Shown: positions 34,624-43,157 of the stretch, in pieces
Position numbering within the stretch: the first letter of the stretch is position 1
Layout: each line of letters begins with the position of its first letter
NCBI RefSeq assembly: GCF_019090165.1
Contig: NZ_JAHRIB010000048.1
Location: forward strand, 1 to 64,000
Direction: 5' to 3'
Length of the DNA stretch: 64,000 nucleotides
Source: Streptomyces sp. BV286
GTDB taxonomy: Bacteria; Actinomycetota; Actinomycetes; Streptomycetales; Streptomycetaceae
Made by a program: the position numbers and the translations under genes
The notes under the pieces: generated by a model
What the model was told of the DNA's origin: nothing
What the model saw: the letters and a program-made list of their open reading frames with translations, nothing else
Databases searched by the model: none

Positions 34624-35737
34624 GCAGGCGGGGCTGAGTGTGCGCTTCAAGCTCACCCTCAGCTACGCCGGTTTCCTCATGCTTGCCGGCGGTCTGCTGC
34701 TCGCGGCGGTGTGGGTGTTCCTCCTGCGTTACGTCCCCGATCGCGCGATGCTCAAGAACCCCGACGACAAGCCCACGAATGGCGTTTTTCCCGTCCGGTC
34801 CGTCCTGCTGGACGTGTTCGCTCCGAGAGCGGCCGCGGTGCTGGCTTTCCTGCTGGTGTTCGGCCTCGTGGGTGGGTGGATCCTCGCAGGCCGCATGCTT
34901 GCCCCGCTGACCCGCATCACAGGCGCCACCCGCATGGCCACGAACGGATCGCTCTCCCACCGGGTCCAACTACCTGGCCGCAAGGACGAGTTCCGTGAAC
35001 TCGCCGACGCCTTCGACGCGATGCTCGAACGGCTCGAAGCGCATGTCGCCGAACAGCAGAGATTCGCAGCCAACGCCTCGCACGAGTTGCGCACTCCGCT
35101 GGCGATCTCGAAGGCGCTCCTCGACGTGGCCCGCACCGATCCGAGCCACGACGCCGGCGAGGTCATCGACCGCCTCCATGCCGTCAACACCCGGGCGATC
35201 AACCTCACCGAAGCACTGCTCCTGCTCAGCCGTGCCAACCAGAGGTCCTTCACCCGAGAGCCCGTCGATCTGTCCCTGCTCGTGGAAGAAGCCACCGAGA
35301 CGCTGTTCGCCCTCGCGGAGAAGCACGGCGTCACCATCGAGAGCTCCGGCGACATCACCCGCACGACCGGATCGCAGGCGCTCCTGCTGCAGTTGACCAC
35401 CAACCTCGTCCACAACGCGATCGTCCACAACCTGCCTGACCGGGGCGCCGTGTGGGTCACTACCGGGGTCCGTCCGCAGAGTGTGGTGCTCACCGTCGAG
35501 AACACCGGCGAGAAGCTCACTCCCGAGTCGGCCTCAAGGCTCACCGAACCGTTCCAGCGCGGCACCGAGCGCATCCACGCCGATCACGCGGGCGTGGGCC
35601 TCGGACTGGCCATCGTCAAGACCATCACGCAGGCACACGACGGAACGCTCACCCTCACCCCGCGTTCCGACGGCGGGATCCGCATCTGCGTGGAACTACC
35701 CGCGACGGCCCCGTCCCTCGACACGTCTCCGGCTTGA
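34616..35737 (+). CDS. vanS: VanS-like sensor histidine kinase
   Basis: A 373-residue membrane kinase starting at GTG 34616, overlapping the regulator gene by 8 nt. Two transmembrane helices (about 15-37 and 72-92) enclose a short extracytoplasmic loop of about 35 residues (PDRAMLKNPDDKPTNGV). HAMP follows (about 90-140). The H-box is NASHELRTPLAISKALL with His156. The N box (LVHNAIVHN), and G boxes (GVGLGLAIVK) are intact. N-terminal and HAMP sequence (SVRFKLTLSYAGFLMLAGG) is strikingly like VanS of S. coelicolor. In that protein the loop senses glycopeptides directly; the short loop here points to the same type of sensing. Ligand remains unproven. Confidence 0.9.
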   Translation: MDRQAGLSVRFKLTLSYAGFLMLAGGLLLAAVWVFLLRYVPDRAMLKNPDDKPTNGVFPVRSVLLDVFAPRAAAVLAFLLVFGLVGGWILAGRMLAPLTRITGATRMATNGSLSHRVQLPGRKDEFRELADAFDAMLERLEAHVAEQQRFAANASHELRTPLAISKALLDVARTDPSHDAGEVIDRLHAVNTRAINLTEALLLLSRANQRSFTREPVDLSLLVEEATETLFALAEKHGVTIESSGDITRTTGSQALLLQLTTNLVHNAIVHNLPDRGAVWVTTGVRPQSVVLTVENTGEKLTPESASRLTEPFQRGTERIHADHAGVGLGLAIVKTITQAHDGTLTLTPRSDGGIRICVELPATAPSLDTSPA

Positions 35738-35817
35738 GGGACCGCCCGGGACGGGACGGCGATCCTCGTGCCGGCGAACTGCACCGGTCGGCCCGCGCGC
35801 GTCCCGTCCCCGGCTCC

Positions 35818-36252
35818 TCAGTCGATACAGAATTCGTTGCCCTCGACGTCCAGCATCGGAATGCACGACTCGTTCTCGCCATCGGCGAGCAACGTCCGCA
35901 CGTGCACCGCGCCGAGCGCGACCAGTCGAGCGCACTCGGCCTCCAGCACGGCGAGGCGCTCGTCGCCCACGAGTCCGGTCCCGACCCGCACGTCCAGATG
36001 CAGCCGGTTCTTGGCGGCTTTCCCTTCGGGAACGCGCTGGAAGTAGAGCCGCGGCCCCACACCTGAGGGATCACTGCAGGCGAACCACGCGTCCTGCTCC
36101 TCGGCGGGCAGCGAGCGCGTGTACTCGTCCCAAGTGGCGAACCCCTCCGGTGGCGGCGGTACGACGTACCCCAGCACCTCGCACCAGAAGCGGGCGACGC
36201 GTTCGGGTTCCGCGCAGTCGAAGGTGACTTGGAACTTCTTGATCGATGCCAT
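35818..36252 (-). CDS. VOC-family protein
   Basis: A 144-residue single-domain VOC protein starting at ATG 36252. It opens IKKFQVTFDCAEPERVARFW, followed by EVLGYVV and PPEGFATWDEYTRSL, and ends MLDVEGNEFCID. The stretch RLYFQRVPEGKAAKNRLHLDV is a well-known signature of the actinobacterial VOC subgroup annotated as glyoxalase-like domain proteins. Metal-ligand positions are partly conserved (HLDV, GNEF). Function not known. Confidence 0.88.
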   Translation of the reverse strand: MASIKKFQVTFDCAEPERVARFWCEVLGYVVPPPPEGFATWDEYTRSLPAEEQDAWFACSDPSGVGPRLYFQRVPEGKAAKNRLHLDVRVGTGLVGDERLAVLEAECARLVALGAVHVRTLLADGENESCIPMLDVEGNEFCID

Positions 36253-36412
36253 GCGCCCACCGTAGAGGGAGGATCTTCCTCCGCTGCCCGGCGGAGCCAG
36301 ATTTCGGGGCAGAACGCGGGATTCCGCCTGGCTATGTTGTGCACTTTCTTGACGCCGGTAGGGGATCGGCCTAAGTTCGCCGGTGTCCTTCCCCCGGTCA
36401 AGGGAGACCGCG

Positions 36413-37765
36413 ATGCCCCCGTCCCCCCTCGCATCACCGTCCACGGCCAGCGAACGAAACCGGCAACTGCGCCGGGTCGCCCTCTCAGGCCTGCTCGGCA
36501 CCGCCGTCGAGTTCTACGACTTCCTCGTGTACGGAACCGTCGCCGCCCTGGTCTTCGGCGAACTGTTCTTCCCGGGCGCCGACCCCGCCGTCGGCACCAT
36601 CGCCGCGTTCGGCACCTTCGCCGCCGGCTACGTCGCCCGCCCCCTCGGAGGCGTCCTCTTCGGCCACTTCGGCGACCGGCTCGGCCGCAAGTCGATGCTG
36701 CTGCTCACCATGGGCCTGATGGGCGCCGCCAGTTTCCTCATCGGTCTGCTGCCCACCTACGACACCATCGGCGTCTGGGCGCCGGTGCTGCTGATCATCC
36801 TGCGCGTCGTGCAGGGCATCGCCATCGGCGGTGAGTGGGGCGGTGCCACCCTGATGGTCGTCGAGCACGCCGGAGAACGACGGCGCGGCCTGTGGTCCAG
36901 CTTCACGCAGATGGGAGCTCCGCTCGGCTCCCTGATCTCCGCCGGCGTCGTCGCTCTCGTCGTCATGCTGCCCGAGGACGAGTTCGCGGCGTGGGGCTGG
37001 CGCGTGCCGTTTCTGCTGAGCGTGGTGCTGCTCGGTGTCGGCCTCTTCGTACGGCTCAAGGTCGTCGAAAGCCCTCTCTTCGCCGAGGTGAAGAAGGAGC
37101 ACGCCGAGTCGCGGCTGCCGATCCTCGACGTGCTGCGGCATCCCCGTCCCGTGCTGCTGGCCTGCTGCGTCGGCATCGGCGCCTTCACCGCCCAGTCGCT
37201 CCTGACCAGCTACCTGATCTCGTACGCCACCGACATCGGATACGCCCGCCCCCAGGTGCTCACCGCCCTCGCGGTCTCCGCCGCAGTCGCCCTGGTCGTG
37301 CTGCCCTGCGCCTCCGCCCTCTCCGACCGGGTCGGCCGCCGCCCGGTCGTCCTCGCCGGCGCCCTCGCCTCGGCCGCGCTCGCCTTCCCGGTCCTCGCGC
37401 TGGTCGACTCGAAGTCGCCGGGACTGCTGATCCTCGCCGTCGTCCTCGGCCACGGAGTCGCCCAGTCGATGATGTACGGCCCCCTGGGCGCCCTGTTCAG
37501 CGAGATGTTCGGCACCCGGGTGCGCTACACCGGCGCTTCCCTCGGCTACCAGGGCGCCACCCTCATCGGCGCCGGCTTCTCCCCGATGATCGCCACAAGC
37601 CTGGTGGCCGGAAGCGGCAACGGCACGCCCGTCGCACTGCTGCTCTGCGGCGGCTCCCTCATCACCGCGCTGACCGTCTGCTTCGTACGCGAGACCAGCA
37701 GGACATCACTCGCCGAAGCCCGCGAACACCCCACCGCCTCCCACGCCCAGGAGATCTCCGTATGA
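36413..37765 (+). CDS. MHS-family MFS transporter
   Basis: A 450-residue major-facilitator protein with 12 predicted helices, start at ATG 36413 with AAGGGAGACC upstream. It opens GLLGTAVEFYDFLVYGTVAAL, the metabolite:H+ symporter motif. Loop 2-3 reads GHFGDRLGRKSML (MFS motif A), and loop 8-9 SDRVGRRPVVLAG. GIAIGGEWGGATLMVVEHA is typical of the shikimate/proline/dicarboxylate symporters. It would import an organic acid or zwitterion. The downstream secreted hydrolase starts within its stop codon (ATGA), so the pair may release a metabolite outside and import it. Confidence 0.93.
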   Translation: MPPSPLASPSTASERNRQLRRVALSGLLGTAVEFYDFLVYGTVAALVFGELFFPGADPAVGTIAAFGTFAAGYVARPLGGVLFGHFGDRLGRKSMLLLTMGLMGAASFLIGLLPTYDTIGVWAPVLLIILRVVQGIAIGGEWGGATLMVVEHAGERRRGLWSSFTQMGAPLGSLISAGVVALVVMLPEDEFAAWGWRVPFLLSVVLLGVGLFVRLKVVESPLFAEVKKEHAESRLPILDVLRHPRPVLLACCVGIGAFTAQSLLTSYLISYATDIGYARPQVLTALAVSAAVALVVLPCASALSDRVGRRPVVLAGALASAALAFPVLALVDSKSPGLLILAVVLGHGVAQSMMYGPLGALFSEMFGTRVRYTGASLGYQGATLIGAGFSPMIATSLVAGSGNGTPVALLLCGGSLITALTVCFVRETSRTSLAEAREHPTASHAQEISV

Positions 37766-39171
37766 CGACCGGCGCCCGCGTCCGCACCACGCCCCGTACG
37801 GCCCGTCGTACCGCCTGCGCAGCGGCGCTGCTGCTCGCCGTCACCGCGCTGCCCGCCTCGTCGGTGGCCGCCGCCGCGGACACCAGCCACATCGAGGGCC
37901 GGCTCGCCTCCGGCGCGACGTACGTGATGGATGTGCCCGCCTCCTGGAACGGCACCGTCCTGCTCTTCAGCCACGGATACGCGACCGGTCCGGCCAACCC
38001 CGCGCAGAACGCCCCGGACAACACCACGAAGGCACTCCTGCTCCAGAAGGGGTACGCGCTCATCGGCTCGTCGTACGCCACGACGGGCTGGGCGGTGACC
38101 GACGCCATACCCGACCAGCTCGCCACGCTGTCCGCCTTCACCGACCGCTTCGGCACGGCCGGCCGCACCCTCGCGTGGGGCAGGTCGTACGGCGGCCTGG
38201 TCACCACCGCCATCGCCGAGCGGCACCCGGAGCGGATCGACGGTTCGCTGTCCCTGTGCGGCCTCGTACAGGGCGGTGTCGCCAACTGGAACAACACCCT
38301 CGACCCCGTCTTCGCCCTCAAGGCGCTTCTCGCGCCCGGCTCCGACGTACCACTGACCGATCTGCCGGACCAGGCGGCGGCCACCAGGGCGGCGAACGCC
38401 CTGACGTCCGTCGTCGACTCGGCCCAGTCGACGCCCGAAGGACGGGCCAGGATCGCGCTCGCCGCGGCGCTGCACAACATCCCGGTCTGGAACCAGCCGG
38501 CCCAGACCCGGCCCGCCGCGACCGACTGGGACGCACAACAGGCCAACCAGTACGACGCGGTCAAGGGCCTGCTGCAGATCGCCGCCTTCAACCGTCGCCA
38601 GGAGGCCGAGACCCGGGCGGGCGGCAACATGTCCTGGAACACCGGCGTCGACTACGCGAAGCTGCTCGACCGGTCCTCGGTCCGCAAGGAGGTCACCGAG
38701 CTGTACAAGAAGGCCGGCCTCTCGCTGAAGACCGACATCGCCACCGTCAACCGCGCCCCGCGGGTCAGTGCCGACCCGGACGCCGTCGCGTGGATGAGCA
38801 GCACCAGTTCCTTCACCGGCAAACTGGCCAAGCCGCAGCTCTCCGTCCACACCATCGGCGACGCCCTCGTGCCCGTCCAGACCGAGAGCGCCCAGCGCAG
38901 GGCCACCACCGCCGCCGGCTCGGCGTCCCTGCTGCGCCAGGCATACGTCGACAACGCCGGGCACTGCACCTTCAGCTCCGCCGAGCAACTCGCCGCCCTG
39001 CACACCCTGGAGGACCGCATCAGCACAGGAAAGTGGCGGGGAACCGACCCCAATACCCTCAACTCCCGTGCGGCGGCGGCCGATTCCACGACCCCCGCCC
39101 GCTACGTCGCGTACCGGCCCACCGCGTACCTGCGGCCCTACGACCTTGCCCACCCCGCCGACGGCCAGTGA
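37762..39171 (+). CDS. Secreted alpha/beta hydrolase coupled to the MHS transporter
   Basis: A 469-residue exported hydrolase, ATG overlapping the transporter stop by 4 nt. Signal peptide about 1-35 (ending AAA). VMDVPASWNGTVLLFSHGYATGP gives the oxyanion region, the nucleophile elbow is AWGRSYGGLVT (GxSxG), and the catalytic His is probably in AYVDNAGHCTFSS with the acid in IGDALVPVQTES. The family is related to secreted polysaccharide or amide hydrolases but not further assigned. The operon with an organic-acid-type symporter suggests an extracellular ester or amide as substrate, releasing the imported acid. Confidence 0.87.
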   Translation: MTTGARVRTTPRTARRTACAAALLLAVTALPASSVAAAADTSHIEGRLASGATYVMDVPASWNGTVLLFSHGYATGPANPAQNAPDNTTKALLLQKGYALIGSSYATTGWAVTDAIPDQLATLSAFTDRFGTAGRTLAWGRSYGGLVTTAIAERHPERIDGSLSLCGLVQGGVANWNNTLDPVFALKALLAPGSDVPLTDLPDQAAATRAANALTSVVDSAQSTPEGRARIALAAALHNIPVWNQPAQTRPAATDWDAQQANQYDAVKGLLQIAAFNRRQEAETRAGGNMSWNTGVDYAKLLDRSSVRKEVTELYKKAGLSLKTDIATVNRAPRVSADPDAVAWMSSTSSFTGKLAKPQLSVHTIGDALVPVQTESAQRRATTAAGSASLLRQAYVDNAGHCTFSSAEQLAALHTLEDRISTGKWRGTDPNTLNSRAAAADSTTPARYVAYRPTAYLRPYDLAHPADGQ

Positions 39172-39175
39172 CGCG

Positions 39176-39213
39176 GTACGGCCGCCCGCCGCGTCGTCGG
39201 CGGGCGGCCGTAC
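39176..39213 (+). terminator. Hairpin terminator after the transporter/hydrolase operon
   Basis: GTACGGCCGCCCGCC (39176-39190) pairs perfectly with GGCGGGCGGCCGTAC (39199-39213) around an 8-nt loop, 5 nt past the stop codon. Confidence 0.85.
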
Positions 39214-39223
39214 GCTTGCCACC

Positions 39224-40105
39224 GTGGCGGACGACGACATCCCGTACAACCCGGACAGCCCGGACGGTGACAGCCCGGAGAGCGACGTCTCGGCCGGTCC
39301 ACAGCTGCGCCCCCAGTCCCTCATGCTCACCTTCTTCGGCAACCACGTGCTGGAGGAGGGCGACCTGTGTGTCTACTCGGGCAGCATCATCGACGTTCTC
39401 GCCCGCGTCGGCGTCGGCGAGCACGCAGTGCGCTCCACCCTGACCCGCATGGCCAACCGGGGCCTGCTGCGGCGCCGGCGGGAGGGCCGCAGGATGTACT
39501 TCGGCCTCACCCCGCAGGTGACCCGCGTCCTGGAGGACGGCCGCACGCGTATCTGGAAGCAGGGTGCGGTCGACGACGACTGGGACGGCACCTGGACGCA
39601 GCTGGCCTTCTCGCTCCCCGACTCCTGGAAACGCCAGCGCCACGACCTGCGCTCACGGCTCGCCTGGTCCGGGTTCGGCGCGCTCTACAGCGGGCTGTGG
39701 ATCGCCCCGGGGGACGTCGACGTCTCCGCCGTCGTCGCGGACCTCGGACTCACCGACCATGTCAAGATCTTCCACGCCCGCGCCGACGCGGCCACCGACA
39801 TCGGACTGATGATCCGCGACACCTGGGACCTGGAGAGCATCGCCGCCCGCTACGTCGCCTTCGACGAACGCTGGGCCGCCCACCTGGACGCGGGGGCCGC
39901 GGACGACCCGATCGGGATCCGGCTGCGGCTGGTCAGCGAATGGCTCGGCACCATCCGCACGGACCCCGGACTGCCCGCTCAGCACCTTCCCCCCGACTGG
40001 CCGGCCCGCGCCGCCCAGGTGACCTTCCGGCGCATCGCGCAACAGACCGAGGCGCCCGCACTGCGCATGGCCCGTGAACTGCTGGACACCGTCCCGCCGC
40101 GGTAG
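39224..40105 (+). CDS. PaaX-family transcriptional regulator
   Basis: A 293-residue PaaX-like protein from GTG 39224. The N-terminal winged helix (about 30-90) reads QSLMLTFFGNHVLEEG, then SGSIIDVLARVGVGEHAVRSTLTRMANRGLLRRRREGRRMYFGLT. The PaaX central and C-terminal domains follow (AWSGFGALYSGLWIAPGD; FDERWAAHL). PaaX proteins repress aromatic-acid catabolism genes in response to CoA thioesters. No aromatic catabolism genes are present. The operator target may be the neighbouring transporter operon. No ribosome site is obvious, so it may be leaderless or co-read from upstream. Confidence 0.92.
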   Translation: MADDDIPYNPDSPDGDSPESDVSAGPQLRPQSLMLTFFGNHVLEEGDLCVYSGSIIDVLARVGVGEHAVRSTLTRMANRGLLRRRREGRRMYFGLTPQVTRVLEDGRTRIWKQGAVDDDWDGTWTQLAFSLPDSWKRQRHDLRSRLAWSGFGALYSGLWIAPGDVDVSAVVADLGLTDHVKIFHARADAATDIGLMIRDTWDLESIAARYVAFDERWAAHLDAGAADDPIGIRLRLVSEWLGTIRTDPGLPAQHLPPDWPARAAQVTFRRIAQQTEAPALRMARELLDTVPPR

Positions 40106-40263
40106 GCATGGCGCCGCCACGACCGCCGAGGCGGTCACGGGCTCCGGGACGCGAGCGCCGGGGCCACCCGACACGGGGAAGGGACATCAAGCCCGGAGTA
40201 CACCCGGGTTGCGGATTGGCGACGGACCGTTTGGAGGCATGCGTTCCGCACGACCGTACGGAC

Positions 40264-40599
40264 ATGCCACCACTCGCCGACAAGCGCTCCTTCGACTGGA
40301 AAGACGCGCTCATCTCGGGCTGCATCCTTCTGCTCGCGCTCGTGGCGGATGCGGTGGCCGTGCTCGCGGTGGTCGTGGTGCTCGCGGTCCGGGCGCTGGG
40401 TTGGCTGGACGCCGGCCTCGTTCCAGGGGCAGGTCCGCCGGCCGCGGACTGGACGCCGGTACTGGGCTTCGGCGGCCTGGCACTGGTGATCGCCGCGACG
40501 GGCGTCGTGATGCTGCGGCTCGAGCAACGGGTGGTGGGCGTGGTCCAGTTGATGATCGGCGTCGCCCTGGCGGGCAACGCGCTGCGGCTCTGGCCCTGA
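40264..40599 (+). CDS. Small membrane protein, unknown
   Basis: A 111-residue protein with three hydrophobic segments: about 16-45 (ISGCILLLALVADAVAVLAVVVVLAV), 65-82 (VLGFGGLALVIAATGVVML) and 88-106. The N-terminus is charged (LADKRSFDWKDAL). No known domain. The start at ATG 40264 is approximate, because in-frame codons run upstream without a clear ribosome site. It converges on the tautomerase gene. Confidence 0.6.
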   Translation: MPPLADKRSFDWKDALISGCILLLALVADAVAVLAVVVVLAVRALGWLDAGLVPGAGPPAADWTPVLGFGGLALVIAATGVVMLRLEQRVVGVVQLMIGVALAGNALRLWP

Positions 40600-40660
40600 C
40601 CCAGGGCGTGGCCAGTGGCGCACCCCGGGGAGGCGACGGCAGTTCATGACGGCGCCGCGA

Positions 40661-40876
40661 TCAGCTCTCCGGCGTCCGCTGCAGCTTGGCGAGGGTCAGT
40701 ACGTTCCCGCCGATTCCCCAGCCGCCGTCGGTGACCTCCTCGACAAGAACGAGGGTGGTGGCCCGGGCGCGCTCGCCGTAGATGTCGACGTACAGGTCGG
40801 TGGCTCGGGTGATGATCTCCTCCTTCTGCTTCTCGGTGAGGGTGTCGGCGGGGACCTTGAAGTTCGCGAACGGCAT
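40661..40876 (-). CDS. 4-oxalocrotonate tautomerase-family protein
   Basis: A 71-residue protein beginning MPFANFKVPADTLTEKQK. Removal of Met exposes the N-terminal Pro that is the general base of this superfamily. The helix EEIITRATDLYVDIYGE and the ending strand TLVLVEEVTDGGWGIGG fit the 4-OT beta-alpha-beta fold. Close relatives act as tautomerases or dehalogenases. It follows the SDR gene by 52 nt on the same strand, so the two may be one operon. GGAGAG precedes the ATG. Confidence 0.92.
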   Translation of the reverse strand: MPFANFKVPADTLTEKQKEEIITRATDLYVDIYGERARATTLVLVEEVTDGGWGIGGNVLTLAKLQRTPES

Positions 40877-40928
40877 GAGGGTTCTCTCCAATGCGCTGTG
40901 GGGTGTGCTGCCTGCGGTGGGCAGGGGG

Positions 40929-41711
40929 TCAGATGATGCCGCCGTTGGCCCGGACGACCTGGCCGTTGATCCAGTGGCCGGCGGGCGACACGAGGAACGC
41001 GACCGTCTCGGCGATGTCGGCCGGCGTACCGAGCCGTTCCAGTGGCGGCTGCGCGGCCAGCCGGGCGACCGTCTCCTCGTCCTTGCCGTCGAGGAACAGG
41101 TCGGTCGCGGTGGGGCCGGGCGCGACGGCGTTCACGGTCACGTCCCGCCCGCGCAACTCCCGGGCCAGGATGAGCGTCACCGCCTCGACCGCGCCCTTGC
41201 TCGCGCTGTAGGCGCCGTAACCGGGGAACGCCAGGCCCACCACGGACGTGGAGAACGTGACGATCGCCCCGCCCCGGCGCACCGTGCGGGCCGCCTGCTG
41301 GGCGACGACGAAGGTGCCGCGGATGTTGGTGCGGTGCAGCGCGTCCAGATCCGCCAGGTCCAGGTCGGCGATGAGCGCCGTATGGGCGCGGCCGGCCGCG
41401 TGGACGACGACATCGACACCGCCGTACTCCGATGCGGCGGTGGCGAACAGTGCCGCCACCGCCTGCTCGTCGGCGACATCGGCGCGTACGGCGATGGCCC
41501 GGCCGCCGGCAGCTACGACCTCTTCGACGGCGGACTCGGCCTCGTGCCGGTCGTTCGCGTAGCCGACCACGACCGCGAAGCCGTCGGCGGCCAGCCGGGT
41601 CACGCTCTGGCGGCCGATGCCCCGGGAGCCGCCGGTGACGACGGCGACGCGCGCACGGACGGGCTCGTGGTCGGATGTGGTTTCGCTTGCCACGGGATTC
41701 GAGGTGGGCAT
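40929..41711 (-). CDS. Short-chain dehydrogenase/reductase
   Basis: A 260-residue classical SDR starting at ATG 41711 with CCGGAG upstream. TGGSRGIGR dinucleotide loop, then RADVADE, HAAGRAHTALIADL, catalytic Ser in TFSTSVVGLAF and Tyr-x-x-x-Lys in YGAYSASKGAV. NAVAPGPTATDLF and INGQVVRANGGII complete the family signature. NADP-type preference is likely (Gly-Ser-Arg in the first loop). Divergent from the XRE regulator over 171 nt containing an inverted repeat. Confidence 0.94.
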   Translation of the reverse strand: MPTSNPVASETTSDHEPVRARVAVVTGGSRGIGRQSVTRLAADGFAVVVGYANDRHEAESAVEEVVAAGGRAIAVRADVADEQAVAALFATAASEYGGVDVVVHAAGRAHTALIADLDLADLDALHRTNIRGTFVVAQQAARTVRRGGAIVTFSTSVVGLAFPGYGAYSASKGAVEAVTLILARELRGRDVTVNAVAPGPTATDLFLDGKDEETVARLAAQPPLERLGTPADIAETVAFLVSPAGHWINGQVVRANGGII

Positions 41712-41803
41712 GGTGACTCCGGATGCGAGGAATGAGTGGAGGAGACAGCGGGCCCCGATCCGTCGGAGCGGCCCGCCGTGCACACCACGTTCGCCCGATG
41801 CGG

Positions 41804-41840
41804 GGCAACCAGCCAGGGCTCTGCGCACCCTGGGGTTGCC
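41804..41840. promoter_or_regulatory. Imperfect palindrome in the SDR/XRE divergent promoter
   Basis: GGCAAC-N3-CCAGGG (41804-41818) is mirrored by CCCTGG-N1-GTTGCC (41828-41840). It is a probable operator for the adjacent regulator. Confidence 0.5.
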
Positions 41841-41882
41841 GTCCCCTGGCTCCGCCACCGCGAGGCGAGTGATGATGAGGGG

Positions 41883-42743
41883 GTGAACCTTCCCGAACTC
41901 GCCGCGTTCCTGAGGTCCCGGCGCGACCGCGTGCGGCCCTCCGATGTCGGACTGCCCACCGGACCACGCCGCCGGGTCCCCGGTCTGCGACGCGAGGAGG
42001 TCGCGCAGCTGGCCGGCCTGTCGGCGGACTACTACACCGAGCTCGAACGCGGAGGCGATGTCCAGCCCTCGGCGCAGGTGCTGGCCGCGCTGGCACGCGC
42101 TCTGCGCCTCGGCGGCGACGAACGCGACCACCTGTTCCACCTCGCCGACCGGCCCGTCCCTTCTGCGGCCCATGCCCCGAACGTGCATGCGCAGCCGGCT
42201 CTCCTCGGCCTCCTCGACCGGCTCACCACGACGCCCGCGCAGATCATCACCGACCTGCACGAGACCCTCGCGCAGAACGAACTCGCGGCCGCACTGGTCG
42301 GCCGCGCGCCCGCGCGCCGAGGAGCGGCGAGGAGCTTCCTCCACCGCTGGTTCACCGACCCCACCTCCCGCGCGCTGTACCCGGCCGAGGACCACCCGCA
42401 GCATTCCCGGGCCTTCGTGGCCGACCTCCGGGCCGTCGCCGCCCGGTGCGGGGGCGATCCGGAAGTCGCCGGGACGGTGGCCGAGCTACGCAGGCGCAGT
42501 GACGAGTTCGCCGCCTTGTGGGACACGGGCGATGTCGCCCTGCGGCGGACCGACCACAAACGCATCGTCCACCCCACGCTCGGCGTCATCGAACTCGACT
42601 GCCACAACCTGTTCAGCGAGGACGGACGCCAGCGCCTGCTGTGGTTCAGCGCCCCACCCGGTACCGAAGGCGCCGCCCAACTGGAGCTGCTCCGGGTCAT
42701 AGGAACCCAGGACATGGCGGCCGACGAGAGCACGTCCCGGTAG
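41883..42743 (+). CDS. XRE-family regulator with MmyB-like ligand domain
   Basis: A 286-residue regulator from GTG 41883. Helix-turn-helix at about 5-70 (ELAAFLRSRRDRVRPSDVG, then VPGLRREEVAQLAGLSADYYTELERG). The C-terminal domain (about 100-280) matches the MmyB-like family: HNLFSEDGRQRLLWFSAPPGT and the LLxLLDRLTTTPAQIITD region. These domains are thought to bind a small hydrophobic ligand, possibly a fatty acid. Such genes are nearly always divergent from an oxidoreductase, as here with the SDR, which they control. Confidence 0.93.
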   Translation: MNLPELAAFLRSRRDRVRPSDVGLPTGPRRRVPGLRREEVAQLAGLSADYYTELERGGDVQPSAQVLAALARALRLGGDERDHLFHLADRPVPSAAHAPNVHAQPALLGLLDRLTTTPAQIITDLHETLAQNELAAALVGRAPARRGAARSFLHRWFTDPTSRALYPAEDHPQHSRAFVADLRAVAARCGGDPEVAGTVAELRRRSDEFAALWDTGDVALRRTDHKRIVHPTLGVIELDCHNLFSEDGRQRLLWFSAPPGTEGAAQLELLRVIGTQDMAADESTSR

Positions 42744-42821
42744 AGGGCCGTCGAGCGCCCGACACGGCGGAGGACCGCGCCGCCGAGCGACCGCTCGCCT
42801 GCGCACAGCTGCCCGGCACGA

Positions 42822-43157
42822 TCACCCCGGAGGCCTCTCCCCGGCCTGGGCCACCTGGTCGAGCGGCCGGAGGAAACGACGCTCGTACCGCTTGATGCAC
42901 CGGGTGCTCCGAGCCAGCTCGAACGCCGCCAGGCATTCCGGATCGGACATGCTGTCCGTGCGGTACTGCTCGTACGTGGCGAGGCTGGGGAACGAGAAGA
43001 GGGCGTACGCGATGTCGCTGTCGCCCTCACTCGGCAGGAAGTAGCCGTGGTGCGTTCCGCCGAATCGGTTGACGAGCCCGATCCAGCGCCGACCGTATTC
43101 CTCGAAGTCCGCAAGCTTGTCGGCGTCGATCTCGTACGTGAGATGAATGGTGATCAT
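42822..43157 (-). CDS. NIPSNAP-family protein
   Basis: A 111-residue protein beginning MITIHLTYEIDADKLADFEEYGRRW, typical of the NIPSNAP ferredoxin-like (dimeric alpha/beta-barrel) fold. HHGYFLPSEGDSDIAYALFSFPSLATYEQYR is the conserved core. The C-terminus is RRFLRPLDQ. Biochemical role unknown in bacteria. ATG at 43157 has only a weak ribosome site. Confidence 0.85.
   Translation of the reverse strand: MITIHLTYEIDADKLADFEEYGRRWIGLVNRFGGTHHGYFLPSEGDSDIAYALFSFPSLATYEQYRTDSMSDPECLAAFELARSTRCIKRYERRFLRPLDQVAQAGERPPG

Noticed and set aside
32015..35737. Complete vancomycin resistance cluster
   Set aside because: No D-Lac dehydrogenase, D-Ala-D-Lac ligase or VanX dipeptidase is present in the window.
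40593..40607. 6-bp hairpin after the small membrane protein
   Set aside because: The stem is too short to call a terminator.
40929..42404. N-terminally extended SDR reading frame
   Set aside because: The extension is antisense to the XRE regulator and the canonical SDR start with ribosome site is at 41711.
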